From CAJBIL01 sp044359525 (GTDB lineage Bacteria > Pseudomonadota > Gammaproteobacteria > Burkholderiales > Rhodocyclaceae), in NCBI GenBank assembly GCA_044359525.1, contig JBIKLY010000081.1, forward strand, positions 1-15,928: a stretch of 15,928 nucleotides of DNA, in the 5' to 3' direction. Position 1 is the first letter of the stretch, and each line of letters starts with the position of its first letter. Under the pieces are notes generated by a model. The model was given only the letters and a program-made list of their open reading frames with translations. It was not told the DNA's origin and did not search any database. The position numbers and the translations under genes are program-made. Positions 6,663 to 15,100 of this stretch are shown piece after piece.

Positions 6663-7037
6663 ATGCTGGAAAACTATTTCCCGGTATTTGTGTTCATCCT
6701 GATTGGTATCGCATTCGGTATTGCGCCAGTCGTCATTGGTTTGCTTGTTGCGCCGCATCGGCCTGACAGCGAAAAACTATCTCCTTACGAGTGCGGCTTC
6801 GAGGCTTTCGAAGATGCCCGCATGAAGTTTGATGTGCGCTATTACCTGATCGCCATCATCTTCATTCTGTTCGATCTCGAAGTCGCGTTTCTGTTGCCGT
6901 GGGCGACAATCTTCAAGGAAATTACCCTGACCGAATCGGTCAAGTGGTTCGGTTTCATTGAAATGCTGGTTTTTGTTGCCATCCTGGTCGTCGGCTACAT
7001 TTATGCCTGGGCCAAGGGCGCGCTGGATTGGGAGTGA
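6663..7037 (+). CDS. nuoA: NADH-quinone oxidoreductase subunit A
   Basis: Membrane-arm subunit of complex I (ND3 homologue) next to the quinone chamber. From the ATG at 6663 it has 124 residues and three membrane segments. The conserved first loop contains SPYECGFE with C45, the position equivalent to the ND3 loop cysteine, and the second segment carries FDLEVAFLLPWA with its buried acidic residues. An in-frame GTG at 6651 would add MRRI. MLENYFPV is the usual betaproteobacterial beginning, and GGCGGA just before 6663 is the better ribosome binding site. First gene of the nuo operon, 58 bases after the tRNA. The nuoB start follows its stop by three bases. Confidence 0.95.
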   Translation: MLENYFPVFVFILIGIAFGIAPVVIGLLVAPHRPDSEKLSPYECGFEAFEDARMKFDVRYYLIAIIFILFDLEVAFLLPWATIFKEITLTESVKWFGFIEMLVFVAILVVGYIYAWAKGALDWE

Positions 7038-7040
7038 TCG

Positions 7041-7517
7041 ATGGGTATTGAAGGCATTCTGCAGGAAGGTTTCGTCACCACGACGGCCGACAAGCTGATC
7101 AACTACGTTCGCACCGGCTCGATGTGGCCAATGAGCTTCGGTCTGGCTTGCTGTGCGGTCGAGATGATTCATGCCGGTTGCTCGCGCTATGATCTGGATC
7201 GTTTCGGTATCGTCTTCCGCCCGAGTCCGCGCCAGTCCGACGTGATGATCGTTGCCGGCACGCTGACCAACAAGATGGCGCCAGCCCTGCGCAAGGTGTA
7301 CGACCAGATGGCTGAGCCGCGCTGGGTCATCTCGATGGGCTCTTGCGCCAACGGTGGCGGCTACTACCACTACTCCTACGCTGTCGTTCGCGGTTGCGAC
7401 CGCATCGTTCCCGTCGATATCTATGTTCCTGGTTGCCCGCCGACTGCAGAGGCCCTGATTTACGGCCTCATCCAGTTGCAGAACAAGATTCGCCGTACCA
7501 GCACCATCGCCCGCTAA
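7041..7517 (+). CDS. nuoB: NADH-quinone oxidoreductase subunit B (N2 cluster)
   Basis: PSST-type subunit that carries the terminal [4Fe-4S] cluster N2, which passes electrons to quinone. The four expected ligands are present: the tandem C37-C38 in FGLACCAVEM, C102 in GSCANGGG and C132 in PGCPPTAEAL. The length of 158 residues is normal. GGGAG within the last codons of nuoA serves as ribosome binding site, and only three bases separate the genes, which points to coupled translation. NuoB contacts NuoC, NuoD and NuoI at the membrane interface. Confidence 0.97.
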   Translation: MGIEGILQEGFVTTTADKLINYVRTGSMWPMSFGLACCAVEMIHAGCSRYDLDRFGIVFRPSPRQSDVMIVAGTLTNKMAPALRKVYDQMAEPRWVISMGSCANGGGYYHYSYAVVRGCDRIVPVDIYVPGCPPTAEALIYGLIQLQNKIRRTSTIAR

Positions 7518-7535
7518 TTCAACCGAGAGTTCGTC

Positions 7536-8135
7536 ATGTCCGCCAAGCTGGAAGCGCTTAGCCTGAACCTGCAAAAACATCTCGGTGAGCGAATCAAGTC
7601 GTTAAAGACTGCGCTCGGTGAGGTCACCATTGAGGTCGATGCCGACGATTACATCGCTGTGATGGAATCGCTTCGCAACGAGCCCGAGTTGCACTTTGAG
7701 GAGTTGATTGATCTATGTGGCGTCGATTATTCGACCTACGGCAATGTTGAGCGTGTCGGTAAGCGCTACGCTGCGGTCAGTCACCTTCTTTCAATCGCCA
7801 ACAACTGGCGCCTGCGTGTTCGCTGTTTCGCGCCGGACGATGATTTTCCGTCGGTGCCTTCAGTTGTCGAAATCTGGAATTGTGTGAATTGGTTCGAGCG
7901 CGAGGCCTTCGATCTTTACGGTATCGTTTTTCCGGGGCATGACGACCTGCGCCGGATACTCACCGACTACGGCTTCATCGGGCATCCGTTCCGCAAGGAT
8001 TTCCCGATTTCCGGCTATGTCGAAATGCGCTACGACCCCGATCAGCAGCGTGTGATCTATCAACCCGTGACGATTGAACCGCGTGAAGTTACGCCGCGGA
8101 TCGTTCGCGAAGCGACCTACGGGGATGTTGAATAA
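7536..8135 (+). CDS. nuoC: NADH-quinone oxidoreductase subunit C (30-kDa subunit)
   Basis: Hydrophilic connecting-module subunit without cofactors that helps assemble NuoD and NuoB. The 199-residue product carries the 30-kDa signature region NWFEREAFDLYGIVFPGHDD and then RRILTDYGFIGHPFRKDFPI in its second half. It is a separate gene here, not fused to nuoD as in E. coli. The ATG at 7536 has GAGAG about six bases upstream. Its stop overlaps the nuoD start by one base (TAATG). Confidence 0.96.
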   Translation: MSAKLEALSLNLQKHLGERIKSLKTALGEVTIEVDADDYIAVMESLRNEPELHFEELIDLCGVDYSTYGNVERVGKRYAAVSHLLSIANNWRLRVRCFAPDDDFPSVPSVVEIWNCVNWFEREAFDLYGIVFPGHDDLRRILTDYGFIGHPFRKDFPISGYVEMRYDPDQQRVIYQPVTIEPREVTPRIVREATYGDVE

Positions 8136-9388
8136 TGGCTGAACTGCGCAATTTTACGTTGAACTTCGGCCCGCAGCACCCGGCCGCGCACGGTGTGCTG
8201 CGCATGGTGCTCGAGCTTGACGGCGAAGTCGTCATGCGTGCCGATCCGCACATCGGCCTGCTGCATCGTGCTACCGAGAAGCTTGCCGAGAACAAGACCT
8301 GGGTGCAGTCGCTGCCGTACATGGATCGACTCGACTACGTTTCGATGATGTGTAACGAGCATGCGTATTGCATGGCGATTGAGAAACTGCTCGGCGTCGA
8401 TGTGCCGGTGCGCGCTCAGTACATCCGCGTCATGTTCGACGAGATTACGCGGGTGCTCAATCACCTGCTCTGGATTGGTTGTCACGGCCTTGACGTCGGC
8501 GCGATGACGATGGTCCTCTACGCTTTCCGCGAGCGCGAAGATCTGGTCGATGCCTACGAGGCGGTTTCCGGTGCACGCATGCATGCTGCCTACTATCGTC
8601 CGGGTGGTGTTTATCGCGACCTGCCCGACCGCATGCCGCAGTACCGCGAATCGAAGTGGAAGAGTGCGGCGCAGATCAAGCCGTTCAACGAAGCGCGCAG
8701 CGGCTCGCTGCTCGACTTCCTTGACGACTTCGTTACCCGCTTCCCGAAGCTGCTCGACGAATACGAGACGCTTCTCACCGATAACCGCATCTGGAAACAG
8801 CGTCTGGTTGACGTCGGTATCGTGACGCCCGAACGCGCTTTGGCGCGCGGCTTCTCCGGCGCCATGCTGCGCGGTTCCGGCATCGCCTGGGATCTGCGCA
8901 AGAAACAGCCTTACGAAGTCTATGATCGCCTCGATTTTGACATTCCGGTCGGCGTCAACGGCGACTCATATGACCGCTATCTGGTGCGCATGGAAGAAAT
9001 GCGTCAGTCGAATCGCATCATCAAGCAGTGTATCGACTGGCTGCGCGTCAATCCTGGCCCGGTCATCACCGCCAACCACAAGGTTGCACCGCCGGCCCGT
9101 GAGGACATGAAGTCCAACATGGAAGAGCTGATCCATCACTTCAAGCTATGTACCGAAGGAATTCACGTTCCCGAGGGCGAGGCCTACTCGGCGGTTGAGC
9201 ACCCGAAGGGTGAATTCGGTATCTACCTGATTTCCGACGGCGCCAACAAGCCGTACCGCATGAAGATCCGTGCCCCGGGCTACGTCCACCTCTCGGCAAT
9301 GGATGAAATGAGCCGTGGTCACATGCTGGCCGATGTCGTCACGATCATTGGTACCCAGGACGTTGTTTTTGGCGAGATTGACCGCTGA
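8135..9388 (+). CDS. nuoD: NADH-quinone oxidoreductase subunit D (49-kDa subunit)
   Basis: Forms the quinone-reduction site with NuoB and NuoH. The 417-residue product has GPQHPAAHGVLRM near the N-terminus, where H19 matches the quinone-headgroup histidine of Thermus Nqo4 (His38). Y68 in MDRLDYVS sits at the same spacing as Nqo4 Tyr87. The C-terminus HLSAMDEMSRGHMLADVVTI and the final GEIDR are typical. The ATG shares its A with the nuoC stop (TAATG), and the TGA overlaps the nuoE start (TGATG), so translation of C-D-E is probably coupled. Confidence 0.97.
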   Translation: MAELRNFTLNFGPQHPAAHGVLRMVLELDGEVVMRADPHIGLLHRATEKLAENKTWVQSLPYMDRLDYVSMMCNEHAYCMAIEKLLGVDVPVRAQYIRVMFDEITRVLNHLLWIGCHGLDVGAMTMVLYAFREREDLVDAYEAVSGARMHAAYYRPGGVYRDLPDRMPQYRESKWKSAAQIKPFNEARSGSLLDFLDDFVTRFPKLLDEYETLLTDNRIWKQRLVDVGIVTPERALARGFSGAMLRGSGIAWDLRKKQPYEVYDRLDFDIPVGVNGDSYDRYLVRMEEMRQSNRIIKQCIDWLRVNPGPVITANHKVAPPAREDMKSNMEELIHHFKLCTEGIHVPEGEAYSAVEHPKGEFGIYLISDGANKPYRMKIRAPGYVHLSAMDEMSRGHMLADVVTIIGTQDVVFGEIDR

Positions 9389-9861
9389 TGCTGAACACAG
9401 AATCCCTCAAGAGAATCGATCGCGAGATCGCCAAGTACCCGGCTGAGCAAAAACAGTCGGCTTCAATGGCTGCGCTGGCGATTGCCCAGGAAGAGCTTGG
9501 CTGGCTGTCCAGCGACGCCATAGAGTTCGTCGCCAACTATTTAGGCATGCCACCGATTGCTGCCTATGAGGTGGCGAGTTTTTACAACATGTACGACCTC
9601 AAACCGGTCGGCAAGTACAAGCTGACGGTGTGCACCAACCTGCCGTGCATGCTCAGCGGCGGTGTCGATGCCGGCGAATACCTGAAAAGCAAGCTGGGTA
9701 TTGGCTACAACGAGACGACGCCGGACGGCAGGATCACGCTGAAAGAAGGCGAGTGCATGGGCGCCTGCGGCGACGCACCGGTGGTGATCGTCAATAACCG
9801 CAAGATGTGCAGCTGGATGCATCCCGAGCAAATCGACAAACTGCTGGCGGAGCTCGAATAA
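9388..9861 (+). CDS. nuoE: NADH-quinone oxidoreductase subunit E (24-kDa, N1a cluster)
   Basis: NADH-module subunit carrying the [2Fe-2S] cluster N1a, with a thioredoxin-like C-terminal fold. The ligands are C82 and C87 (CTNLPC) and C123 and C127 (CMGAC), the expected C-x4-C and C-x3-C pattern. The N-terminal helical part includes the conserved VASFYNMY segment (62-69). At 157 residues it is a normal length. One-base overlaps with nuoD upstream (TGATG) and nuoF downstream (TAATG) keep it tightly coupled. Confidence 0.97.
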   Translation: MLNTESLKRIDREIAKYPAEQKQSASMAALAIAQEELGWLSSDAIEFVANYLGMPPIAAYEVASFYNMYDLKPVGKYKLTVCTNLPCMLSGGVDAGEYLKSKLGIGYNETTPDGRITLKEGECMGACGDAPVVIVNNRKMCSWMHPEQIDKLLAELE

Positions 9862-11189
9862 TGGCCATCCTCGGTGCAATCAATCCGATGCTCAGCCTCG
9901 GGCTCGACGGTGACAACGCGTGGCGACTGGCTGACTACGTCAAGCGCGGCGGCTATACGGCACTGCGCCGGATACTCAATGACAAGATGACGCAGGAACA
10001 GGTCATCAACGAAGTCAAGAAATCGGTTCTGCGCGGTCGCGGCGGTGCCGGTTTCCCGACCGGTCTGAAGTGGTCCTTCATGCCGCGCTCCTTTCCCGGT
10101 GAGAAATACGTCGTTTGCAACTCGGACGAAGGCGAGCCGGGCACCTTCAAGGATAGAGATATCCTGCGCTACAACCCGCATTCGGTGATCGAGGGCATGG
10201 CCATCGCCGCCTTTGCGATGAGCGCAACGCGCGGTTACAACTATATTCACGGCGAAGTCTGGGAAGTTTACACGCGCTTTGAAGAAGCGCTTGAAGAGGC
10301 GCGTGCTGCCGGTCTGCTGGGCCAGAATATTCTCGGCTCCGGCTTCAACTTTGAACTTTTTGCCCATCACGGTTACGGCGCCTATATTTGCGGCGAAGAA
10401 ACCGCGCTGCTTGAATCGATCGAAGGCAAGAAGGGGCAGCCGCGCTTCAAGCCGCCGTTCCCAGCCTCCTTCGGCCTCTACGGCAAGCCGACGACGATCA
10501 ACAATACCGAAACCTTTGGCTCGATTCCGTTCATCATGAATCTGGGCGGCGAGGCCTATCTCGAAGCCGGCAAGGCGAATAACGGCGGCACCAAGCTGTT
10601 CTCGATCTCGGGTCACGTCAATAAGCCCGGTAACTACGAAATTCCGCTCGGTACGCCGTTCGCCACGCTGCTTGAAATGGCCGGTGGTATGCGCGGCGGG
10701 CGCAAGCTCAAGGGCTGCATTCCGGGCGGCTCTTCCGCACCGGTGGTGCCCGGCGACATCATGATGGACTGCACGATGGATTACGATTCGATCAGCAAGG
10801 CTGGATCGATGCTCGGTTCCGGCGCGGTGATCATCATGGACGAATCGACCTGCATGGTGAAGGCGCTGGAGCGGCTCTCCTTCTTCTACTACGAAGAGTC
10901 TTGCGGACAATGTACGCCGTGCCGTGAAGGCACCAACTGGCTGTACAAGGTCGTGCATCGCATCGAAAACGGCCTGGGGCGTCCCGACGACCTCGATCTG
11001 CTGAGCAATGTGACGGGCAACATCATCGGCCGCACGATCTGTGCGCTTGGTGAGGCGGCGTCCTTCCCGGTTGTGAGTTTCACCAAGCATTTCCGCGACG
11101 AGTTCGCGTACCACATCGAACACAAGAAGTGCCTCGTGCCGGTTGATGTCCAGCGCGCCGGGAGTGGCTTCTTCAAGGCAACGGTTTAG
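9861..11189 (+). CDS. nuoF: NADH-quinone oxidoreductase subunit F (51-kDa, NADH/FMN)
   Basis: Entry point of electrons: binds NADH, FMN and the [4Fe-4S] cluster N3. From the ATG at 9861 it has 442 residues. The glycine-rich FMN/NADH motif GRGGAGFPTGLKWSF begins near residue 59, and NSDEGEPGTFKDRDI and GAYICGEETALLESIEG follow. The N3 ligands are C348, C351 and C354 (CGQCTPC) plus C394 (TICALG). The open frame extends back to a GTG at 9807 inside nuoE. The TAATG overlap, the GCGGAG ribosome site and family length support 9861, and the extra 18 residues show no family features. nuoG begins nine bases after the stop. Confidence 0.97.
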   Translation: MAILGAINPMLSLGLDGDNAWRLADYVKRGGYTALRRILNDKMTQEQVINEVKKSVLRGRGGAGFPTGLKWSFMPRSFPGEKYVVCNSDEGEPGTFKDRDILRYNPHSVIEGMAIAAFAMSATRGYNYIHGEVWEVYTRFEEALEEARAAGLLGQNILGSGFNFELFAHHGYGAYICGEETALLESIEGKKGQPRFKPPFPASFGLYGKPTTINNTETFGSIPFIMNLGGEAYLEAGKANNGGTKLFSISGHVNKPGNYEIPLGTPFATLLEMAGGMRGGRKLKGCIPGGSSAPVVPGDIMMDCTMDYDSISKAGSMLGSGAVIIMDESTCMVKALERLSFFYYEESCGQCTPCREGTNWLYKVVHRIENGLGRPDDLDLLSNVTGNIIGRTICALGEAASFPVVSFTKHFRDEFAYHIEHKKCLVPVDVQRAGSGFFKATV

Positions 11190-11197
11190 GGTACGAC

Positions 11198-13528
11198 ATG
11201 ATAGAAATCGAAATCGACGGCAAGACGGTGCATGTAGATGACGGCAGCACCATCATGGATGCTGCCCAGCAGACTGGCGCTTACATCCCGCACTTTTGCT
11301 ATCACAAGAAACTTTCGATCGCCGCCAACTGCCGCATGTGCCTGGTGCAGGTCGAAAAGGCGCCGAAACCCTTGCCTGCCTGCGCGACGCCGGTGACCAA
11401 TGGCATGAAGGTGTTCACCCACTCTGAACTGGCGGTTACTGCACAGAAGGGGGTGATGGAATTTCTGCTGATCAATCACCCGCTCGACTGCCCGATCTGT
11501 GATCAGGGCGGTGAGTGCCAGTTGCAGGATCTGGCCGTCGGCTACGGTGCGGGTGCATCGAAATATCAGGAAGCCAAACGCGTTGTTTTCCACAAGGAAG
11601 TCGGCCCGCTGATTTCGATGCAGGAAATGTCGCGTTGTATCCATTGCACGCGTTGCGTCCGCTTCGGCCAGGAAATTGCCGGTGTGATGGAACTCGGCAT
11701 GGCCAACCGCAACATGCACTCCGAAATTCAGACCTTTGTCGGCCGCACGGTCGATTCCGAACTGTCGGGCAACATGATCGATCTTTGTCCGGTCGGTGCG
11801 CTGACTTCGAAGCCCTTCCGTTACTCGGCGCGTAGCTGGGAGTTGACACGGCGCAAGTCGGTCAGTCCGCACGACAGCCTTGGTGCCAACCTGACGGTGC
11901 AGATCAAAAACAACGTTGTCATGCGCGTTCTGCCGCGTGAGAACGAAGATGTCAATGAATGCTGGATCTCCGACAAGGAGCGTTTCTCCTACGAGGCCCT
12001 GAATTCCGGTGAGCGTCTGAGCAAGCCGATGATTCGTGTTGACGGCACGATGCGCGAGGTTGAATGGCAGGTGGCGCTCGATTACGTCGCGCACGCACTC
12101 AAGGATGTTGCCAAGACGCATGGCGGCGAAGCGATTGCATCGCTGGCTTCGCCGAGCTCATCACTCGAAGAGTTGCATCTGCTGCAGAAAGTGACGCGTG
12201 GTCTTGGTTCGGGTAGTGTCGATTTCCGCCCGCGTCGCCGCGATTTTTCGGCTGACGGCAAGCGCGCCGGCACGCCGTGGCTTGGCCTCAAGCTTTCCGA
12301 AATCAAGAATCTCGACGCCGCACTGGTCGTTGGCAGCTTCATGCGCAAGGATCATCCGCTGTTTGCCCAGCGTCTGCGCCAGCTGGCCAAGAAGTGGAAT
12401 AAGGTCAGCGTGCTTTCCGTCGGTGGCGACGACCCGCTGATCAAGCTGCATGCGCAGATTACCGTTGCCCCGGATTATCAGGTACAGGCGCTCGGCGCGA
12501 TCGTCAAGGCTGCCGCACAGTTGAAGAACGTTGCGGTGCCAGCCGGTCTCGAGTCAATCGAGCCTTGTGCCGACTGCAAGGCCATCGCCGAGAGCCTTCT
12601 TGAAGGCGAGAAGCGCGCCATCTTCCTCGGTAATGCCGCCGAACAAAATGGCCAGGCTGCCCAGTTGCATGCATTGGCGCTTGAGCTGGCCAAGTTGACC
12701 AGTGCCAGCTTCGGCTTTATCGGCGAAGCGGCAAACAGCGTTGGCGGCTATGTTGCCAAGGCGCTGCCGACGGCTCTTAACGCCTACGAAATGTTTGCTC
12801 AGCCACGTCAGGCTTATGTCCTGCTGGGTATTGAGCCGGAACTCGACTGCTACAACCCGCAACAGGCGGTCGCTGCACTCAAGCAGGCTGCGCTGGTCGT
12901 CATGCTGACGCCCTTCAAACATGGCGCGGCACTTGATTACGCAGACGTGTTGCTGCCAACGACGCCCTTTACCGAAACATCGGGCACCTTCATCAATACC
13001 GAAGGCCGTGTGCAAAGCTTCAGCGGTGTGGTTCGTCCGCTCGGTGATGCGCGTCCGGGCTGGAAGGTGTTGCGCGTGCTGGGTAATGTTCTGGCCTTGC
13101 CGGGCTTTGCTTACGACTCCAGCGAGCAGGTACGTGACGAAATTATTCCGGTCGGCAGCGAGTTTGTTGCCGGTCTGGACAATGGTCTGAGCGGTGTTGC
13201 ACTGTCGCTGCCCGCGCCGACTGCTGGCCTGCAGCGCGTTGCTGATGTGCCGATCTATTTTGCCGACCCGCTGGCGCGCCGTTCGCCGGCGCTGCAAAAA
13301 ACGGCTGATGCCGCTGCGCCGACTGCGCGCATGAATGCTGCAACGCTGGCGCAAGCCGGTTTGGCCGATGCTGTCCAGGTGCGGGTCAGGCAGGGGCAGG
13401 GCGAGGCCTTGCTGTTTGCCAAGGCCGACGAAACAGTCCCGGCGGGTTGTGTACGAGTCGCTGCGGCACACGCCTCGACGGCCATGCTCGGTGACATGTT
13501 CGGTTCGATTACCGTGGAGCGTGCATGA
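11198..13528 (+). CDS. nuoG: NADH-quinone oxidoreductase subunit G (75-kDa)
   Basis: Largest peripheral-arm subunit, relaying electrons from NuoF to NuoI. The 776-residue product has an N-terminal ferredoxin domain with [2Fe-2S] N1b ligands C34, C45, C48 and C62. The His-Cys3 cluster N5 follows (H94, C98, C101, C107), then the [4Fe-4S] N4 ligands C147, C150, C153 and C197. The rest is a molybdopterin-oxidoreductase-like domain without catalytic function in complex I. The three closely spaced cysteines that hold the additional N7 cluster in E. coli are missing (residues about 221-230 read SVSPHDSLGA), as in many betaproteobacterial and mitochondrial homologues. Its TGA overlaps the nuoH start region. 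Confidence 0.96.
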   Translation: MIEIEIDGKTVHVDDGSTIMDAAQQTGAYIPHFCYHKKLSIAANCRMCLVQVEKAPKPLPACATPVTNGMKVFTHSELAVTAQKGVMEFLLINHPLDCPICDQGGECQLQDLAVGYGAGASKYQEAKRVVFHKEVGPLISMQEMSRCIHCTRCVRFGQEIAGVMELGMANRNMHSEIQTFVGRTVDSELSGNMIDLCPVGALTSKPFRYSARSWELTRRKSVSPHDSLGANLTVQIKNNVVMRVLPRENEDVNECWISDKERFSYEALNSGERLSKPMIRVDGTMREVEWQVALDYVAHALKDVAKTHGGEAIASLASPSSSLEELHLLQKVTRGLGSGSVDFRPRRRDFSADGKRAGTPWLGLKLSEIKNLDAALVVGSFMRKDHPLFAQRLRQLAKKWNKVSVLSVGGDDPLIKLHAQITVAPDYQVQALGAIVKAAAQLKNVAVPAGLESIEPCADCKAIAESLLEGEKRAIFLGNAAEQNGQAAQLHALALELAKLTSASFGFIGEAANSVGGYVAKALPTALNAYEMFAQPRQAYVLLGIEPELDCYNPQQAVAALKQAALVVMLTPFKHGAALDYADVLLPTTPFTETSGTFINTEGRVQSFSGVVRPLGDARPGWKVLRVLGNVLALPGFAYDSSEQVRDEIIPVGSEFVAGLDNGLSGVALSLPAPTAGLQRVADVPIYFADPLARRSPALQKTADAAAPTARMNAATLAQAGLADAVQVRVRQGQGEALLFAKADETVPAGCVRVAAAHASTAMLGDMFGSITVERA

Positions 13529-14577
13529 TGATCGATGCGCTGCAACAACTTCTGCAAGGCGTTTTTGGCTCGGTGTTCCCGCTGGTGTGGACGCTGCTCA
13601 AGATCGTCCTGATCATCGTGCCGCTGCTGCTCGGTGTCGCTTACCTTACGTTCTGGGAACGCAAGGTCATCGGCTGGATGCAGGTGCGTATCGGGCCGAA
13701 CCGCGTCGGTCCCTGGGGTCTGATCCAGCCGATCGCCGACGGTGTGAAGCTGATGTTGAAGGAAATCGTCATTCCGACCGGCTCGGACAAGAGTGTTTTC
13801 CTGATCGCGCCGATGTTTGCCTTTGCCCCGGCGCTGGCCGCCTGGGCGGTGATCCCGTTCAACGACACGATGGTTCTGGCCAACGTCAATGCGAGCCTCC
13901 TCTACATCATGGCGATCACCTCGATCGGTGTGTACGGCATCATCCTGTCCGGCTGGGCATCCAATTCCAAGTACGCTTTCCTGGGCGGCATGCGTTCCGC
14001 CGCGCAGATGATCTCCTACGAAGTGGCGATGGGACTGGCACTGGTCGTCGTGCTGATGGTGTCGAACAGTCTGAATCTGGGCGACATCGTCAAGAGCCAG
14101 GGGCAGGGCATGTTTGCCGACAAGGGCCTCGGCTTCCTGTCGTGGAACTGGCTGCCGCTGTTGCCGATGTTCGCCGTCTATCTGATCTCCATCGTTGCCG
14201 AAACCAACCGCGCGCCGTTCGACATGGCCGAGGGTGAGTCAGAAATCGTCGGTTTCCACGTCGAGTATTCGGGGATGGCTTTCGCCGTCTTCTTCCTCGC
14301 CGAATACGCCAACATGATTCTGGTGTCGGCGCTGACTTCGCTGCTGTTCCTCGGTGGCTGGTTGTCGCCGGTGGGCTTCCTGCCGGACAGCATGTTCTGG
14401 CTGTTTGCAAAGATCACCGCTGTTTTGTTCTTCTTCCTGTGGATTCGCGCAACCTTCCCGCGCTACCGTTACGACCAGATCATGCGTCTCGGCTGGAAAG
14501 TATTCATCCCGCTGTGTCTGATCTGGCTGGTCGTCGTCGGTTGCTGGATGATGTCGCCGTTGAGCATCTGGAAGTGA
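13525..14577 (+). CDS. nuoH: NADH-quinone oxidoreductase subunit H
   Basis: Membrane subunit (ND1 homologue) that docks the peripheral arm and forms the quinone entry channel. The 350-residue product has about eight hydrophobic segments. It includes the signature FWERKVIGWMQVRIGPNRVG after the first segment, and the acidic loop ETNRAPFDMAEGESEIV followed by GFHVEYSGMAFAVFFLAEY. Two adjacent in-frame ATGs (13525 and 13528) are possible. The first overlaps the nuoG stop by four bases. GGAG (13516-13519) is five bases from the first and eight from the second, so the second may be used at least as often. Confidence 0.96.
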   Translation: MMIDALQQLLQGVFGSVFPLVWTLLKIVLIIVPLLLGVAYLTFWERKVIGWMQVRIGPNRVGPWGLIQPIADGVKLMLKEIVIPTGSDKSVFLIAPMFAFAPALAAWAVIPFNDTMVLANVNASLLYIMAITSIGVYGIILSGWASNSKYAFLGGMRSAAQMISYEVAMGLALVVVLMVSNSLNLGDIVKSQGQGMFADKGLGFLSWNWLPLLPMFAVYLISIVAETNRAPFDMAEGESEIVGFHVEYSGMAFAVFFLAEYANMILVSALTSLLFLGGWLSPVGFLPDSMFWLFAKITAVLFFFLWIRATFPRYRYDQIMRLGWKVFIPLCLIWLVVVGCWMMSPLSIWK

Positions 14578-14587
14578 GAGGCTAGTC

Positions 14588-15088
14588 ATGGGTTCGATGA
14601 AGGAAATATTCAACAGTCTCTTCCTGCGGGAACTGTTCAAGGGTATGTCGGTGACCGGGCGCTACATGTTCGCGCGCAAGATCACCGTGCAATATCCGGA
14701 AGAGAAAACGCCACAGAGCTTCCGCTTCCGTGGCCTGCACGCGCTGCGCCGTTATCCGAATGGTGAGGAACGCTGCATCGCCTGCAAGCTTTGCGAAGCC
14801 GTCTGTCCGGCATTGGCGATTACCATCGAGTCGGATCAGCGCGACGACGGGAATGGACAAACATCCCGCCGTACGACGCGTTACGACATCGATCTGACCA
14901 AGTGCATCTTCTGCGGTTTCTGCGAAGAAGCCTGCCCGGTCGACGCCATCGTCGAAACGCGTATTTACGAGTACCACGGTGAAAAACGTGGCGACCTTTA
15001 CTACACCAAGCCGATGCTGCTGGCCAACGGCGACCGCTACGAAGCGGAAATTGCCGAAGACCGCGCACTTGACGCGAAATACCGCTAA
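14588..15088 (+). CDS. nuoI: NADH-quinone oxidoreductase subunit I (ferredoxin-type, N6a/N6b)
   Basis: TYKY-type subunit with two [4Fe-4S] clusters that pass electrons from NuoG to NuoB. The ligands form two classic CxxCxxCxxxCP motifs: C63, C66, C69, C73 and C106, C109, C112, C116. The N-terminal amphipathic part (SLFLRELFKGMSVTGRYMF) lies along the membrane. At 166 residues it is slightly longer than the roughly 162 I recall for betaproteobacterial NuoI. The difference appears to be four extra residues around NGQTS (89-93), in the linker between the two cluster motifs. AGAGG precedes the ATG. It starts ten bases after the nuoH stop. Confidence 0.96.
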   Translation: MGSMKEIFNSLFLRELFKGMSVTGRYMFARKITVQYPEEKTPQSFRFRGLHALRRYPNGEERCIACKLCEAVCPALAITIESDQRDDGNGQTSRRTTRYDIDLTKCIFCGFCEEACPVDAIVETRIYEYHGEKRGDLYYTKPMLLANGDRYEAEIAEDRALDAKYR

Positions 15089-15100
15089 AAGGCCGACACG

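Noticed and set aside
9807..9860. 18-residue N-terminal extension of nuoF from a GTG inside nuoE
   Set aside because: The TAATG overlap at 9861, a ribosome site before it and family length support the shorter protein. The extension has no family resemblance.
9705..11123. Minus-strand 472-codon open frame opposite nuoE/nuoF
   Set aside because: It is long, but fully antisense to two confidently identified complex I genes and its composition lacks any domain signal. Codon bias in GC-rich genes commonly produces such frames.
11186..12121. Minus-strand 311-codon frame opposite nuoG, and another at 12554-13471
   Set aside because: Both lie within nuoG, whose cofactor ligands are intact on the + strand. 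No independent start signals or domains were seen.
13335..14237. Plus-strand 300-codon frame across the nuoG-nuoH junction
   Set aside because: Out of frame with both genes. Its Arg-rich translation is unlike a protein, while nuoG and nuoH explain the same DNA fully.
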